In this document: positions 37,970-46,077 of the stretch, piece by piece | Numbering within the stretch: position 1 is the first letter of the stretch | How the letters are laid out: every line of letters begins with the position of its first letter | Source of the DNA: Roseobacter fucihabitans | GTDB lineage: Bacteria > Pseudomonadota > Alphaproteobacteria > Rhodobacterales > Rhodobacteraceae | Direction: 5' to 3' | DNA length: 64,000 bases | NCBI RefSeq assembly: GCF_014337925.2 | Contig: NZ_CP143423.1 | Coordinates: 4,432,501 to 4,496,500 of the forward strand | Program-made: the position numbers and the translations under genes | The notes under the pieces: generated by a model | Databases searched by the model: none | The model's input: only the letters and a program-made list of their open reading frames with translations | What the model was told of the DNA's origin: nothing

Positions 37970-38366
37970 TTGACGCGAAGGGTCCTGAGCGATGCCCAGT
38001 GGGCGATCATCGACCCTTACGGCCTCGGAAAATCCAGCGATCCGGGGCAGACCGGGCGTGCTCCCCGGCTGTTTTTAGAGGCCGTCCTTTGGATCGTCCG
38101 TACCGGGGCGCAATGGCGCGAACTGCCCGAATTCGGCAAGTGGAATAGCGTGTTCAGGCGATTTCGCAGAGGGGTCAAGGTGGATACTTTATATCATATT
38201 TTCAAGGTATTATCCTCAGACGCCGACCTCGGATACGTCATGATCCCCTCTCATCGAAACTGCGTTTCGACTGCCTGGCGAGGGACGGCACCATCGTTAA
38301 GGTTCATCGTTCGGGTCAGGGCGCAAAAGGGGGATTCTTTGCCAGGCCATTGGGCGCTCTCGCGGG
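37970..38366 (+). pseudogene. IS5-family transposase remnant, interrupted
   Basis: The frame from the TTG at 37970 encodes the start of an IS5/IS427-type transposase (RRVLSDAQWAIIDP, GRAPRLFLEAVLWIVRTGAQWRELP, then VLSSDADLGYVM). After Met-Ile the frame is broken by a 38-base palindromic insert (38246-38283). The conserved continuation GTIVKVHRSGQGAKGG resumes in another frame directly after it. The gene is cut at about 38366, where an IS21 fragment on the other strand begins. Confidence 0.85.
38246..38283 (-). repeat. Palindromic element, family 1 (TCGAAA stem), inside IS5 remnant
   Basis: A 38-base insert; removing it restores ATG ATC GAC GGC ACC of the transposase frame exactly. Ends match the family (GCCAGGCAG at one end, GAGAGGG at the other), but the central stem is TCGAAA/TTTCGA instead of ATTGC/GCAAT. 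Confidence 0.75.
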
Positions 38367-38447
38367 GCATAAACACGAAGACTGACAGGTCGGTTCGCAA
38401 AGCTGGCAGGCACGCTGTAACGGTTGCGCTCGAAAGTGATCAAGCAC

Positions 38448-38487
38448 CCCTCTCGTGCATTGCTGCGCAATACCCTGCCGGGCAATG
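38448..38487 (-). repeat. Palindromic element, family 1, in istA
   Basis: A 40-base insert. On the minus strand it runs from ATTGCCCGGCAGGG through stem ATTGC/GCAAT to GAGAGGGG. It separates the istA frames RVSPT and CLITFERNRY, which are offset by one base as a 40-base insert requires. Confidence 0.8.
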
Positions 38488-38578
38488 GTTGGTGACACAC
38501 GCTTGCTGTGTTCAACAAACCCGTCAAAAGCTGGGGGTAAAACCATCAACATGGGCTTCTCGGCTTCCCAAGCATCCA

Positions 38579-38619
38579 CTGCCCGGCAGTGCATTGCGTA
38601 GCAATGTCACGAGCGGGGG
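38579..38619 (+). repeat. Palindromic element, family 1, in istA
   Basis: About 40 bases with CTGCCCGGCAG, stem GCATTGC/GCAATGT and CACGAGCGGGG. It lies between the istA segments ALWSEIAHRELAG and DAWEAEKPMLM, which are in different frames. Confidence 0.78.
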
Positions 38620-38773
38620 CGATTGAACCCGCCAATTCCCGGTGCGCTATCTCTGACCAAAGGGCGATGCAACGATCCTCAAGCCACTGGTTCAGCTCTT
38701 CTAAATCCTTGAAGACAGGCATGACCTGCCACAATCGGTTCCGCGCATCGCTGACGTTCTTCTCAACCTGACC

Positions 38774-38810
38774 GCCGCCATTGTCGCTCGGACCAATGGC
38801 GCATCAATGG
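38774..38810 (-). repeat. Palindromic element, family 2, in istA
   Basis: A 37-base insert with CGCCATTGGTCCGAG followed by CGACAATGGCG on the minus strand (stem CCATTG/CAATGG). It lies between the istA segments PAAGWGK and GQVEKNVRDARNR. Confidence 0.72.
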
Positions 38811-38933
38811 CTTGCCCCAGCCTGCGGCTGGATTGCAGAACTCAGGCTCAAAAACATAGTGGCTAGCCATGGATTGGAAGCGTGCATTGACATCGCGCTG
38901 TTTGCCCCGTCCAACACGGTCCACCGCTGTCTT

Positions 38934-38974
38934 CGCGTCCATTGTCCTCGGACCAATGGCGGACAATTCCCGCT
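38934..38974 (-). repeat. Palindromic element, family 2, in istA
   Basis: About 41 bases sharing the core GCCATTGGTCCGAG and GACAATGG with the copy at 38774. It separates GGVPGRGIYD from KTAVDRVGRGK in istA, again with a frame change. Confidence 0.72.
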
Positions 38975-39044
38975 GTCGTAAATCCCACGCCCTGGAACAC
39001 CGCCGAACACGCGGAACGCATGTCAGTGGGCATCAAACAGCATC

Positions 39045-39088
39045 CATTGACCGGCAGTGCATTTCCGCAGGAAATGTCACGAGAGGGA
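39045..39088 (+). repeat. Palindromic element, family 1 (CATTTCC stem), in istA
   Basis: About 44 bases with GACCGGCAG, stem CATTTCC-GCA-GGAAATG and TCACGAGAGGG. It separates the istA segments RAYPLQTH and MLFDAH. The stem differs from the ATTGC version on both arms, keeping full pairing. Confidence 0.75.
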
Positions 39089-39399
39089 CGTGCGTCTGCA
39101 AAGGATAAGCCCGGACAATAAAGACACGGCTGTGCGACGCTTAGTGTGCGCAACCTGTAGTTACGCTTTGAGCATTGGAAACACGCACCGCTGATCACAA
39201 GTTTTTGGCGGTGTGGTACCAACCAAAACAGCTAGGCTGATTTCAAATGCCGCCTTTTATGCAAGACAAGCGCCCTTACACAAAGAACTACAGGTGATCA
39301 GTCCTCATTCTACCCAGCTCAATCTTTGGGCACTGCGCCGAAAGGCGATCAAGGCTGCGCAGAGCAAGGCCCATTAAGACAGGCCTACAACATTCGACC

Positions 39400-40788
39400 C
39401 TAAGTCGGGCCAAGCAGGTCGCCTTCGCTCTCCTCCGGGGATGGCGTCGCCTCAACCGGTTCTTCAGTCAATAAGTCGCCTTCTGCTTCACTCAGGCTTG
39501 GTTCAGCTTGCGGCGGATCCACCGAGAGGGGCTTTTTTGGCGTGCTGCGACCATCAGGCATCCCAGAGAGCACATTCACGCCTTCGGGAAAGATGACCTC
39601 GCGCGCTTCGTCGGGCATTGAGATACCTTCGATTGTAAGCGTCGACTTCACGGCCCGCAAAAGAGATGATTTCAGTTTGAGCGGAGAAATCTCGCGCCCG
39701 TTAAACCAGTAATAGGTCTTTATGTTGACCGTTGAGGCACCTAACTCACCGACCAGCACCATTGGCTCTGGCTCTCCCAACACAGCCGGATGTTCGCGCA
39801 GACACCCCAGAATAATGCTTTGCGCTTCAGCTATGCCAGCGTCATAGCCAATGCCCACAACAAAATCGCCGCGTCGTTTGGGCGATGACGTGAAATTTTC
39901 GATCACGTTCTTGAAGATGGTGGAATTCGGAATGTGAATCTGGTTGCCATCGGCAGATGTCAGTAATGTGCTGCGCGTTGTCATGGCTTTGACCGTTCCG
40001 CTCATGCCTGCGACCGTGACGAAGTCGCCGCGCTGGAAGGGGCGACTTACACTCAGGATCAGGCTTGACAGAAAGTTCTCGGCTATGTCGCGAAAGGCAA
40101 AGCCAATTACGATACCAATCACACCCGCGCCGCCAACAATGGAAAGCGCAAGCTGGGTCAGGCCCGCGACTTGGAGAACGATGTAGATGCCCAGCAAAAA
40201 CACCGGGAAAGCAACAGCACGCGCGACTACCTTGCGCAAAAACGGCGAACGTACCCGATCGGTGAGAAGCCAGCGCATCAGGCGCGACACAAGCCGTGAA
40301 GCGTACCACGTCAAAGGTCAAACCAAGACCGCAAGTACGATCAGAGGCAATGCTGCGACGGTCTTTTGAGCGACGTTTTCAAGCTCTTCCAAGGCCGGGG
40401 CTAAAGACCAGATGACAACCTCGCGAACGGTGATGCGGTTGACAATAGCGACAACACCGTCTGTTTTTGATGCTAAATCGCGCGCCCATGTTCGATACGC
40501 TTCAGTGGCTGTCACACCGTCCAGAAATACCACACCTTCGTCTACGCGCGCTCCGACTTCGCTATACCAGCCCGTCGCGTTCAGGATGCTTTCTATGCGC
40601 TGCTCAATCGCAGTGTCCGACGGCGCCGGATCAATTTGTACCGCTTGTTCTGGTGCTTTAGGTGTGTTGGTTGCAACCGGATTTGAGACCTGCGCTGCGG
40701 TACTAACCGGACAGAGAACGAGCATTGTTGATATGATCAGATGCAGACATAGACATACCCTGCGGGACACTTCCGTTACGATCTGCAT
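39400..40788 (-). pseudogene. MscS-type mechanosensitive channel with N-terminal BON domain, split by in-frame TGA
   Basis: The gene starts at ATG 40788 (AAGGATAACG site upstream) with a signal peptide, a BON-like domain (IEQRIESILNATGWYSEV... VFLDGVTATEAYRTWA) and the first membrane helix ending VLAVLV. A TGA stop at 40318-40320 follows. The same frame continues immediately with TWYASRLVSRLM and a full MscS core (GGAGVIGIVIGFAFRDIAENFLSS, FQRGDFVTVAGMSGTV, IPNSTIFKNVI) to 39400. The tail is acidic with two EGDLL repeats. A single nonsense codon splits an otherwise intact ~480-codon gene; restart at the TTG two codons later could still give a channel core. Confidence 0.8.
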
Positions 40789-40849
40789 CTGAACGTTATC
40801 CTTCCATTGCGCTGCTGCCCGACGAGCGTTGTTGCCGCGCGTACGCTGC

Positions 40850-41337
40850 AATATATCCCGACGAGCCGAAGCTGATCTTCGGCATTTTCGCCAAGATCAG
40901 GGCCACCGTCGGAAAAGTACGCTTTGGTCATTGCAACGGCCATAGCCACTTTACCCTTGTCGTTATCCCAGTATTCCGCTTGCGTTGGAAGGACCTGTAT
41001 CACTGCAACATCAGCATTTCCCGGACCACCGCCAAAAAATACATCACAGTACGGCCTCCACAGCTTGTGGATCAACTGGCGGCCCCAGCTGACGATGCTT
41101 TTGCCAGACACAGATGCAAACAGCATCTTGTCGGTATCGGGAAAACTGAGAGCCAGATCGTTGTCTGCGTTTAGCACGTAGATTTTGGCGCTGTCACTGT
41201 CTGTCACAAAGTGGATTGTGCGGTTATCGGCATCGATTGAATGGGGCCATCGGGGGGTGCCTGCGTCTTCCGTCTTCACCCATGCATACTTGCATGTTGC
41301 TCAACATCTCCCAAAAGTGGTTGTGTGTGTCCGTCAT
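40850..41337 (-). pseudogene. Pyridoxamine 5'-phosphate oxidase-like stress protein, frameshifted
   Basis: The start MTDTHNHFWEMLSNMQVCM lies in one frame (ATG 41337, AGAGG site upstream). The body (KTEDAGTPRW, TIHFVTDSDSAKIYVLNADNDLALSF, VSGKSIVSWGRQLIHKLW, VIQVLPTQAEYWDNDKGKVAM) lies in another. One extra G after the VCM codons (CATGGGTGAAG) explains the shift. A second shift near the end changes the expected C-terminus. The intact family resembles general stress protein 26. Likely non-functional. Confidence 0.75.
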
Positions 41338-41435
41338 CGGTATTTTCCTCTTTGTGTTTTTAGATTGAGCATCAGACGGTCTTCGTTTTCGGAGTCGGTA
41401 GCTCGGCGTGTGGTCGGGCCTCTTGCTTGCCTTCG

Positions 41436-41726
41436 TCAATCCAGTTTCGCGAAGAGTTCGTCGCCTTGGACGCCAGACCAATTCTGGCCGTGTTCACGCG
41501 TACAACTGGTACCATCGTCCGCGTGTCTGACCACCGTCCAAGTCCCGCCGATACCGGCAGCCCACAAGTACGTGCAATCATCAATTTGGAGGACTGGTTT
41601 TTCGCCGTACCAACCCACAATGGCGGCCTCAAGCTCTGCCTTATTCATGCAGACAAGATCTGACCCAGACATCGCGGGGCCAGCCAAGGCGATTGTTGAA
41701 ACTGCGGTTGTGATGAACTGATACAT
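41436..41726 (-). CDS. Small exported protein, unknown function
   Basis: A 96-residue protein from the ATG at 41726, preceded by AAAGGAGTAGCC. The first ~20 residues form a signal peptide (FITTAVSTIALAGPAMSG). The mature part contains three cysteines and ends GVQGDELFAKLD. No family is recognised. It lies in the stress island but no EcfG-type site is seen directly upstream. Confidence 0.65.
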   Translation of the reverse strand: MYQFITTAVSTIALAGPAMSGSDLVCMNKAELEAAIVGWYGEKPVLQIDDCTYLWAAGIGGTWTVVRHADDGTSCTREHGQNWSGVQGDELFAKLD

Positions 41727-41963
41727 GGCTACTCCTTTGATACATAGCTCCAAACAGCGCCTGAGATTCCCGGCGAAGAGCGCGTCGAACGGGGTGACGC
41801 CACGTCTTTCTGGTACGGCTAATTTGACGACATCGGACTCGCTCACTAGCCCAGAAAGCGGGCTCGGCGAACGGATGACAGTTCTTCAGTTCGGTGTATG
41901 AAAATGCGTTGGAGGTGCAACGTGCCTGCGCCACAAAGCCAAACACAATGCGCCGTCGCATGC

Positions 41964-42434
41964 TTAGGGCTGGTACAATGGCACGGTTGAGATCGCCATC
42001 TTGGCGCTGCCGTCCTGCACCTCGCGGGCATGCGAGATATAGATCAGGGTCTGGTTTTTTTCGTCAAATATCCGCTTCACGTTCAGCGATTTGAGGATGA
42101 TGGACCGACGCTCTGAGAACACGCTTTCTCCTTCGTCGTCCCGTTCAATATCGCCAATCGTAATGGGGCCTGTCTGTCGGCAACTGATCGCTGAGTTTGA
42201 CGGATCTTCGAACCAGTTACCGTTTTGAAACCGGTCGATCAATCCCCGCTCAAAGTAGGATATGTGGCACGTCACCCCATCCACTTTCGGATCTTGAAAC
42301 GCCTCGACAATGATGTCGTTCCCAAGCCAATCGACATCGACATTTCCAACCTGCTCGGCCCCAAGTTGCGGCGGCATCAGGACCACCATAGCAACGGCAA
42401 ACCTGAGCGGGTTGCGTGCGGAACGTTTTGGCAT
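41964..42434 (-). CDS. creA: CreA-family periplasmic protein
   Basis: A 156-residue exported protein with a signal peptide ending near QLGA-E. The family pattern is clear: DIIVEAFQDPKVDGVTCHIS, then SNSAISCRQTGPI, SIILKSLNVKRIFD and NQTLIYISHAREVQDGSAK with SVVP-like STVPLY at the end. The two conserved cysteines are present. CreA function is unknown in general. It lies 3 bases downstream of a 24-residue ORF, both probably under an EcfG-type promoter. Confidence 0.85.
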   Translation of the reverse strand: MPKRSARNPLRFAVAMVVLMPPQLGAEQVGNVDVDWLGNDIIVEAFQDPKVDGVTCHISYFERGLIDRFQNGNWFEDPSNSAISCRQTGPITIGDIERDDEGESVFSERRSIILKSLNVKRIFDEKNQTLIYISHAREVQDGSAKMAISTVPLYQP

Positions 42435-42437
42435 GAC

Positions 42438-42512
42438 CTAGCGCAGACCGAAGAACGACAGAACTGCCAGGATCACAACGATCAAACCAATGATATAAAT
42501 AATACGGCTCAT
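42438..42512 (-). CDS. 24-residue hydrophobic membrane peptide
   Basis: A short ORF encoding one transmembrane helix (RIIYIIGLIVVILAVLSFF) and a two-residue polar end. AAAGGAAAAATCC lies just upstream of the ATG. It begins 44 bases after a consensus EcfG -10 and ends 3 bases before creA. Its ribosome site, promoter and operon position support a real stress-induced microprotein. Confidence 0.7.
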   Translation of the reverse strand: MSRIIYIIGLIVVILAVLSFFGLR

Positions 42513-42555
42513 GGATTTTTCCTTTCGAGCTTTTAGTTTGTATATAGCAAATGAA

Positions 42556-42580
42556 AACGCGCTTGGCGGAAATTGGTTCC
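42556..42580 (-). promoter_or_regulatory. EcfG-dependent promoter of the microprotein-creA unit
   Basis: On the minus strand GGAAC, 16 bases, then CGTT, an exact match to the alphaproteobacterial general stress consensus (GGAAC-N16/17-CGTT). The start codon of the 24-residue ORF follows 44 bases later. Confidence 0.75.
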
Positions 42581-42694
42581 CATGATTGCACGACATTGAG
42601 GAAAGAAACCATGCCGCGTGCGGTCACTGACGTGCCTTGCGGAGCACAAAAGATGTGCGGCGTTGAAAAAATACAGAAAGCTAGCGCCCGTCGC

Positions 42695-43876
42695 CTAAGA
42701 CATAGACGTCTCGTTCAGATCCTGCATGAGTTCGTTGTACCGCGCCATAACCAGGTGGTCCGGTTCGCAATATGGTTTCGAGGCCTTGAAGCTGCGTTCA
42801 AGCAGCTTGTCATAAGTCAGGATCGGACCAAGAGCGGATGTGCGAACACCTTTGTTTTGCATGCCGTTTTCGTGTAGTTGCGCCGCCTTTAGAGCATTGT
42901 GCATCCAGTTCAGACAGTTTATCGCCGTGAACGGGTCATTGACGCCGGGAGACAACGCGCGCGCCAGCATCTCCACCAGTTGATCAACAAGGAAGTAGAT
43001 ATTTTGATGCTCTGTCCGGTTAGTACCAACAGCAAAGCACTCATGAAGCTCAGACATATCCTCGTCGGTTAGGTTTTCATCCTGCCAGATGTTCAGGACC
43101 GGCGTGAAACGGGTCACGAATTCGCCCGGAAAGCACAGGATTTCTACGTCACAGATTTTTTCTTCGCTCAGCTCTTTGATGCGGCTGTAACGGAGCACCT
43201 GGATATAGCCTGCAATCGGCAACTTCAGCTGCCTGTCGGGCTGTGTATCCGGCAGAGTGGCGTTGTCGGACGACCCACGCTCGGCGTTTACTTCGATTAT
43301 TGTTCGGATGTCGCGTTCCAGTTTGTGGCCCAAGTTCGCCGTGATGTTGGACACGTTGATCGTCTCGGGGACATGGTGCACAAAATAGATCATCGCAAAG
43401 ACTGCGACGATGCTGCCTGCAATCGCCAGCAACAGCGAATAATGCGGGACAAAGGCTGCGATCTCGCCATCTTCAATCGGGCTTTGCACCACCCGCAGGA
43501 CCAGCAATGAAAATACAAATGTGGAAATCAGAATGCCAAGGCTGATCTGGTTGCCCCGATCCCGCATGAAATTCCCGATGAGCCGGGGGCCGTAGGTGCC
43601 AGCCGCAAATGACACGGCGACAACGGTCATGGAGAACATGACGCCGGTCACCCCGATGACAGATGTCGCAATCGTGGACAGAGTGCTGCGCGCGCCCTCA
43701 ATCTGTGTGTTCGACAGCCTGTCAGGCAATTGAAACGGAAGCATATCCGGCGACCGGTCTATCCAAATCACCAGATTGGCAAGCACGAAGGTAAACAAAA
43801 CCATGCTTGCAGGTAAGAACCAGTAACTCGCACGCGCCGCTTGTGCCAGTTGCAGCAATTTTGCTCGGTACTTCAT
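42695..43876 (-). CDS. DUF2254 membrane protein
   Basis: A 393-residue protein with four hydrophobic helices in the first ~170 residues (positions near 20-38, 68-90, 110-130 and 145-165). The signature segments TGVMFSMTVVAVSFAAGTYGPRLIGNFMRDRGNQISLG and ALSPGVNDPFTAINCLNWM are split over the protein as in the family. Function of DUF2254 is unknown. It sits between creA and a Crp/Fnr regulator. Confidence 0.85.
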   Translation of the reverse strand: MKYRAKLLQLAQAARASYWFLPASMVLFTFVLANLVIWIDRSPDMLPFQLPDRLSNTQIEGARSTLSTIATSVIGVTGVMFSMTVVAVSFAAGTYGPRLIGNFMRDRGNQISLGILISTFVFSLLVLRVVQSPIEDGEIAAFVPHYSLLLAIAGSIVAVFAMIYFVHHVPETINVSNITANLGHKLERDIRTIIEVNAERGSSDNATLPDTQPDRQLKLPIAGYIQVLRYSRIKELSEEKICDVEILCFPGEFVTRFTPVLNIWQDENLTDEDMSELHECFAVGTNRTEHQNIYFLVDQLVEMLARALSPGVNDPFTAINCLNWMHNALKAAQLHENGMQNKGVRTSALGPILTYDKLLERSFKASKPYCEPDHLVMARYNELMQDLNETSMS

Positions 43877-43894
43877 GCTGCAATGCTCCGAAGG

Positions 43895-44623
43895 TTAAAG
43901 GATGGGTCGTTTGGCCGGCGTAAGATCATCTACCATGGCGATCTTGGCCAAAGTTTCCAAATCACTCACACGCAATGTGCCATCTGACCAGTGGGCCAAC
44001 TGCTGTTCTTTGAGTTTGCCCAGCGTTTTGTTCGTGTGTACCAGCGATAGCCCCAGTGCATCAGCGATATCTTGCTGTTTGAACGGAAATGGCATCTTGC
44101 CATTGTGTACCATATCCAGGCTTTGACCGCGACTAAATACCCGGACCAACGCCCAGGCGATAGATTGAATCGCGCTGCGCTGGCCAAGCGTGGACAAGGT
44201 TTCACCTAAAAAGTGTTCGTCAACTGCGGCAAGCCAGGTCAGGGCAAAGGCGCGTTCTGGTCGTTCCTTGAAGAAGGACCAGATTTCAGAACGGTCAAAC
44301 ACGCAAAGCGTCATTTTTGTGGTGGCCTCTACGGAATGGCCCATTTCGCCCATAATACCGGCCTGAAGGCCCAAAAAGTCGCCGGGAAAGATCAGGCTCA
44401 CAACTTGGCGACGCCCGTTCGACAGAATTTTGTACCGCAGACCCATGCCATGCAGGACAGTAAAAAGTTGCGGGCTGTTCGACCCCTCCATCAGTATGGG
44501 TGTGCCGGAGTCCACAACGAGCTCACCAACTTTGAAACGTTGCATATAGCGGACATCCTCGGGCGACATATCCTCAAAAATGTCGTGCCGCCGAAGGGGG
44601 CAATTTTCGCATTTCGTCGCCAA
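43895..44623 (-). CDS. Crp/Fnr-family transcriptional regulator
   Basis: A 242-residue regulator. An N-terminal CENCPLR motif is followed by a cyclic-nucleotide-like beta-roll (VDSGTPILMEGSNS, SLIFPGDFLGLQAGIMGE) and a C-terminal winged helix (FKQQDIADALGLSLVHTNKTLGKL). Only two N-terminal cysteines are visible, so the full four-cysteine Fe-S site of Fnr is not supported. The gene ends 18 bases before DUF2254 starts, so they may be co-transcribed. Confidence 0.87.
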   Translation of the reverse strand: MATKCENCPLRRHDIFEDMSPEDVRYMQRFKVGELVVDSGTPILMEGSNSPQLFTVLHGMGLRYKILSNGRRQVVSLIFPGDFLGLQAGIMGEMGHSVEATTKMTLCVFDRSEIWSFFKERPERAFALTWLAAVDEHFLGETLSTLGQRSAIQSIAWALVRVFSRGQSLDMVHNGKMPFPFKQQDIADALGLSLVHTNKTLGKLKEQQLAHWSDGTLRVSDLETLAKIAMVDDLTPAKRPIL

Positions 44624-44710
44624 TTTAAATCTCCCAGCTATGTCATAGTTTAATGCGCAAGCGCCGGATACCTACTAGAAACCGACTTTGGCCGGTCTGG
44701 AGGACCTAGT

Positions 44711-45082
44711 GTGAATCAAAGTTTTGTCGTTGTCGAACCCAATCCTGTTGTACTCATGGACTTGGTCGGTACGTTGCAGCACAGTTTTCCGGCGGGCTCT
44801 GTGGCGTCTCTCGCCTCTGGTAGCGAGATAGGCCATCTGTTGGACCAAGTGGCTCTGACGACCTGTTTTTTCGTAAACGGCGCTCTGATCTCCGAGTTGG
44901 CCCCGGACGTCGTCCGTACAATCATCGATGCGGGGGGCAGGATTGTGAGCATTGGCAGGTCTGCCAGTGATGTGGTCCCGGCCACCGTTTTGGAAATACC
45001 GTTTACGACGACGATGATCTTGGAGGCATTATCCATCGACGCGCCCGATTTGCCCTTGCCCCAGCTTGAAGTCCGTACATAA
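44711..45082 (+). CDS. Receiver-like protein lacking the phosphoacceptor aspartate
   Basis: A 123-residue single domain with the layout of a response-regulator receiver: FVVVEPNPVVLMDL, a hydrophobic strand ending at residue 56, and an EIPF in place of the conserved KP motif (residues 95-98). The phosphoacceptor position is Asn56 (CFFVNG) rather than Asp, so phosphorylation is not expected. It starts with GTG, and its 3' end overlaps a converging gene. It may be a decoy or partner of the PhyR system nearby; this is inference. Confidence 0.6.
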   Translation: MNQSFVVVEPNPVVLMDLVGTLQHSFPAGSVASLASGSEIGHLLDQVALTTCFFVNGALISELAPDVVRTIIDAGGRIVSIGRSASDVVPATVLEIPFTTTMILEALSIDAPDLPLPQLEVRT

Positions 45083-45375
45083 ACGCCTCAACGATTGGTT
45101 GAGTGGTGTTCGCACGGCTTTGCGGTTGTTCCGACACTCCGTGTGACCCGCCCGACGAGAAATGTGCACCGGCGCCGATCATGATCAGCCCGATGCCAAG
45201 ATAGAGGCCTGAAAACACAAACGCTGTGTTCACTATGCCGATGAGCGGGTAAAGCGCAATCCGTCCAGCGATGGTCAGGAAACCAGTGCCAACTGTGTAG
45301 AGCAGCAGTCCCCCTGAAAGAAGACCTGCGCGTTTTGGCGGTGTGCGCCACTTTTTGTTCGATGCCGAACATCAT
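45003..45375 (-). pseudogene. Small two-helix membrane protein gene with frameshift in an A tract
   Basis: The start (ATG 45375, MMFGIEQK) is in one frame. The continuation WRTPPKRAGLLSGGLLLYTVG, IALYPLIGIVNTAFVF and LGIGLIMIGAGA, ending VEAFMYGLQAGARA, is in another. A run of five A (CAAAAAG) marks the shift, so one lost A is the simplest explanation. The gene follows the DUF883 gene directly (TAAATG). Sequencing error or programmed slippage at the A tract cannot be excluded. Confidence 0.6.
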
Positions 45376-45702
45376 TTATTTCCGCGACCCGAAGAATTCC
45401 ACCAGAAAGCCACCGCCCGCAGCGATGCCCAAAGCAGTGTCAGGCTGGTTCTTGATAAATGTGTCGGCTTTGTTTTGGAGTTCCATTGCCTGAAGTCGCG
45501 CCGTCTCTGTAACGTCAGCGGCTTTATCGCGTGCATCCAACAATTTAAATTGCGCAGCGGCCACGGCGTCGTCACCTTTAGCTTTTCCAAGATCTGCAAC
45601 CGTTTGAGTGAGCGTCGCGAGGTCGTTACGCAGTGTCTCGACTTGCTCGGACAGGTCCGCAGCGTCGGGATTGTTGTTCAGCTTTTGCAAAGTGCTTGCC
45701 AT
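45376..45702 (-). CDS. DUF883/YqjD-like membrane-anchored protein
   Basis: A 108-residue protein. The first ~80 residues are a hydrophilic helix (LSEQVETLRNDLATLTQTVADL) and the C-terminus carries NQPDTALGIAAGGGFLVEFF, the glycine-rich anchor of the ElaB/YqjD family. In E. coli such proteins bind ribosomes and the inner membrane in stationary phase. Start ATG 45702 has GAGGAG 8 bases upstream. An EcfG-like promoter lies 32 bases before it. Confidence 0.8.
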   Translation of the reverse strand: MASTLQKLNNNPDAADLSEQVETLRNDLATLTQTVADLGKAKGDDAVAAAQFKLLDARDKAADVTETARLQAMELQNKADTFIKNQPDTALGIAAGGGFLVEFFGSRK

Positions 45703-45733
45703 TGTCATTCTCCTCAGACGCGTCTGATTCAAT

Positions 45734-45758
45734 AACACCCGGATGCTCAGGTGGTTCC
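45734..45758 (-). promoter_or_regulatory. EcfG-like promoter of the DUF883 gene
   Basis: On the minus strand GGAAC, 16 bases, TGTT: the -35 is exact and the -10 differs by one base from CGTT. It faces the promoter at 45781, so both directions start from a 73-base region. Confidence 0.6.
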
Positions 45759-45780
45759 AAAGCTTCTTGAAAAAAAGGTT

Positions 45781-45806
45781 GGAACTTTGACGTGGCCCTT
45801 CCCGTT
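45781..45806 (+). promoter_or_regulatory. EcfG-dependent promoter of the DUF1328-dps unit
   Basis: GGAAC at 45781-45785, 17 bases, CGTT at 45803-45806, an exact match to the general stress consensus. The DUF1328 start codon is 59 bases downstream. Confidence 0.77.
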
Positions 45807-45864
45807 GAGACGGCAGAACCATGCGGCTCATTAGTCGCGCTTTGAAAACAAAAGGAGTAAAATA

Positions 45865-46026
45865 ATGTTGCATTATGCACTCGTATTTCTGGTCGTCGCA
45901 CTGGTCGCGGCAGTCTTTGGTTTTGGCGGCATCGCATCTGCTTCGGCGGGCATCGCTCAGATTTTGTTCTTCGTATTCCTAGTGTTGTTTGTCGGCACGT
46001 TGATCCTGCGCGCTTTTCGTAGCTGA
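45865..46026 (+). CDS. DUF1328 small membrane protein
   Basis: A 53-residue protein with two hydrophobic helices ([19 protein letters not shown] and [17 protein letters not shown]) and the central ASASAGIAQ turn that defines the DUF1328/YtjA family. AAAGGAG lies 6 bases upstream of the ATG. It is the first gene after an exact EcfG promoter and 51 bases before dps. Confidence 0.85.
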   Translation: MLHYALVFLVVALVAAVFGFGGIASASAGIAQILFFVFLVLFVGTLILRAFRS

Positions 46027-46077
46027 TGGACCAGCCTTTGACACCATTCACGATCATCGAAAAGAAAGGACACCACT

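Larger units (their letters stand above)
38367..39137 (-). pseudogene. IS21-family istA transposase remnant with five palindromic inserts
   Basis: Read on the minus strand, segments of an IstA-type transposase are conserved in order but in shifting frames: SRVFIVRAYPLQTH, then LFDAH-HAFRVFGGVPGRGIYD, KTAVDRVGRGKQRDVNARFQ, KNVRDARNRLWQVMPVFKDL, DAWEAEKPMLMVLPPAFDGF and ITFERNRYSVPASF. Each break coincides with a 37-44 base palindrome. A conserved tryptophan codon is also mutated to TGA. The 3' end is cut at the IS5 junction. The istB helper gene is absent. Confidence 0.85.

Noticed and set aside
38246-39088. Closely spaced palindromic repeats read as a CRISPR array
   Set aside because: Repeats are in both orientations, spacing is irregular, the intervening DNA is conserved transposase sequence, and no cas gene is present.
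40318-40320. TGA in the MscS gene read as selenocysteine
   Set aside because: The family has no selenocysteine or cysteine at this place, and no SECIS-like element was recognised; a nonsense mutation is simpler.
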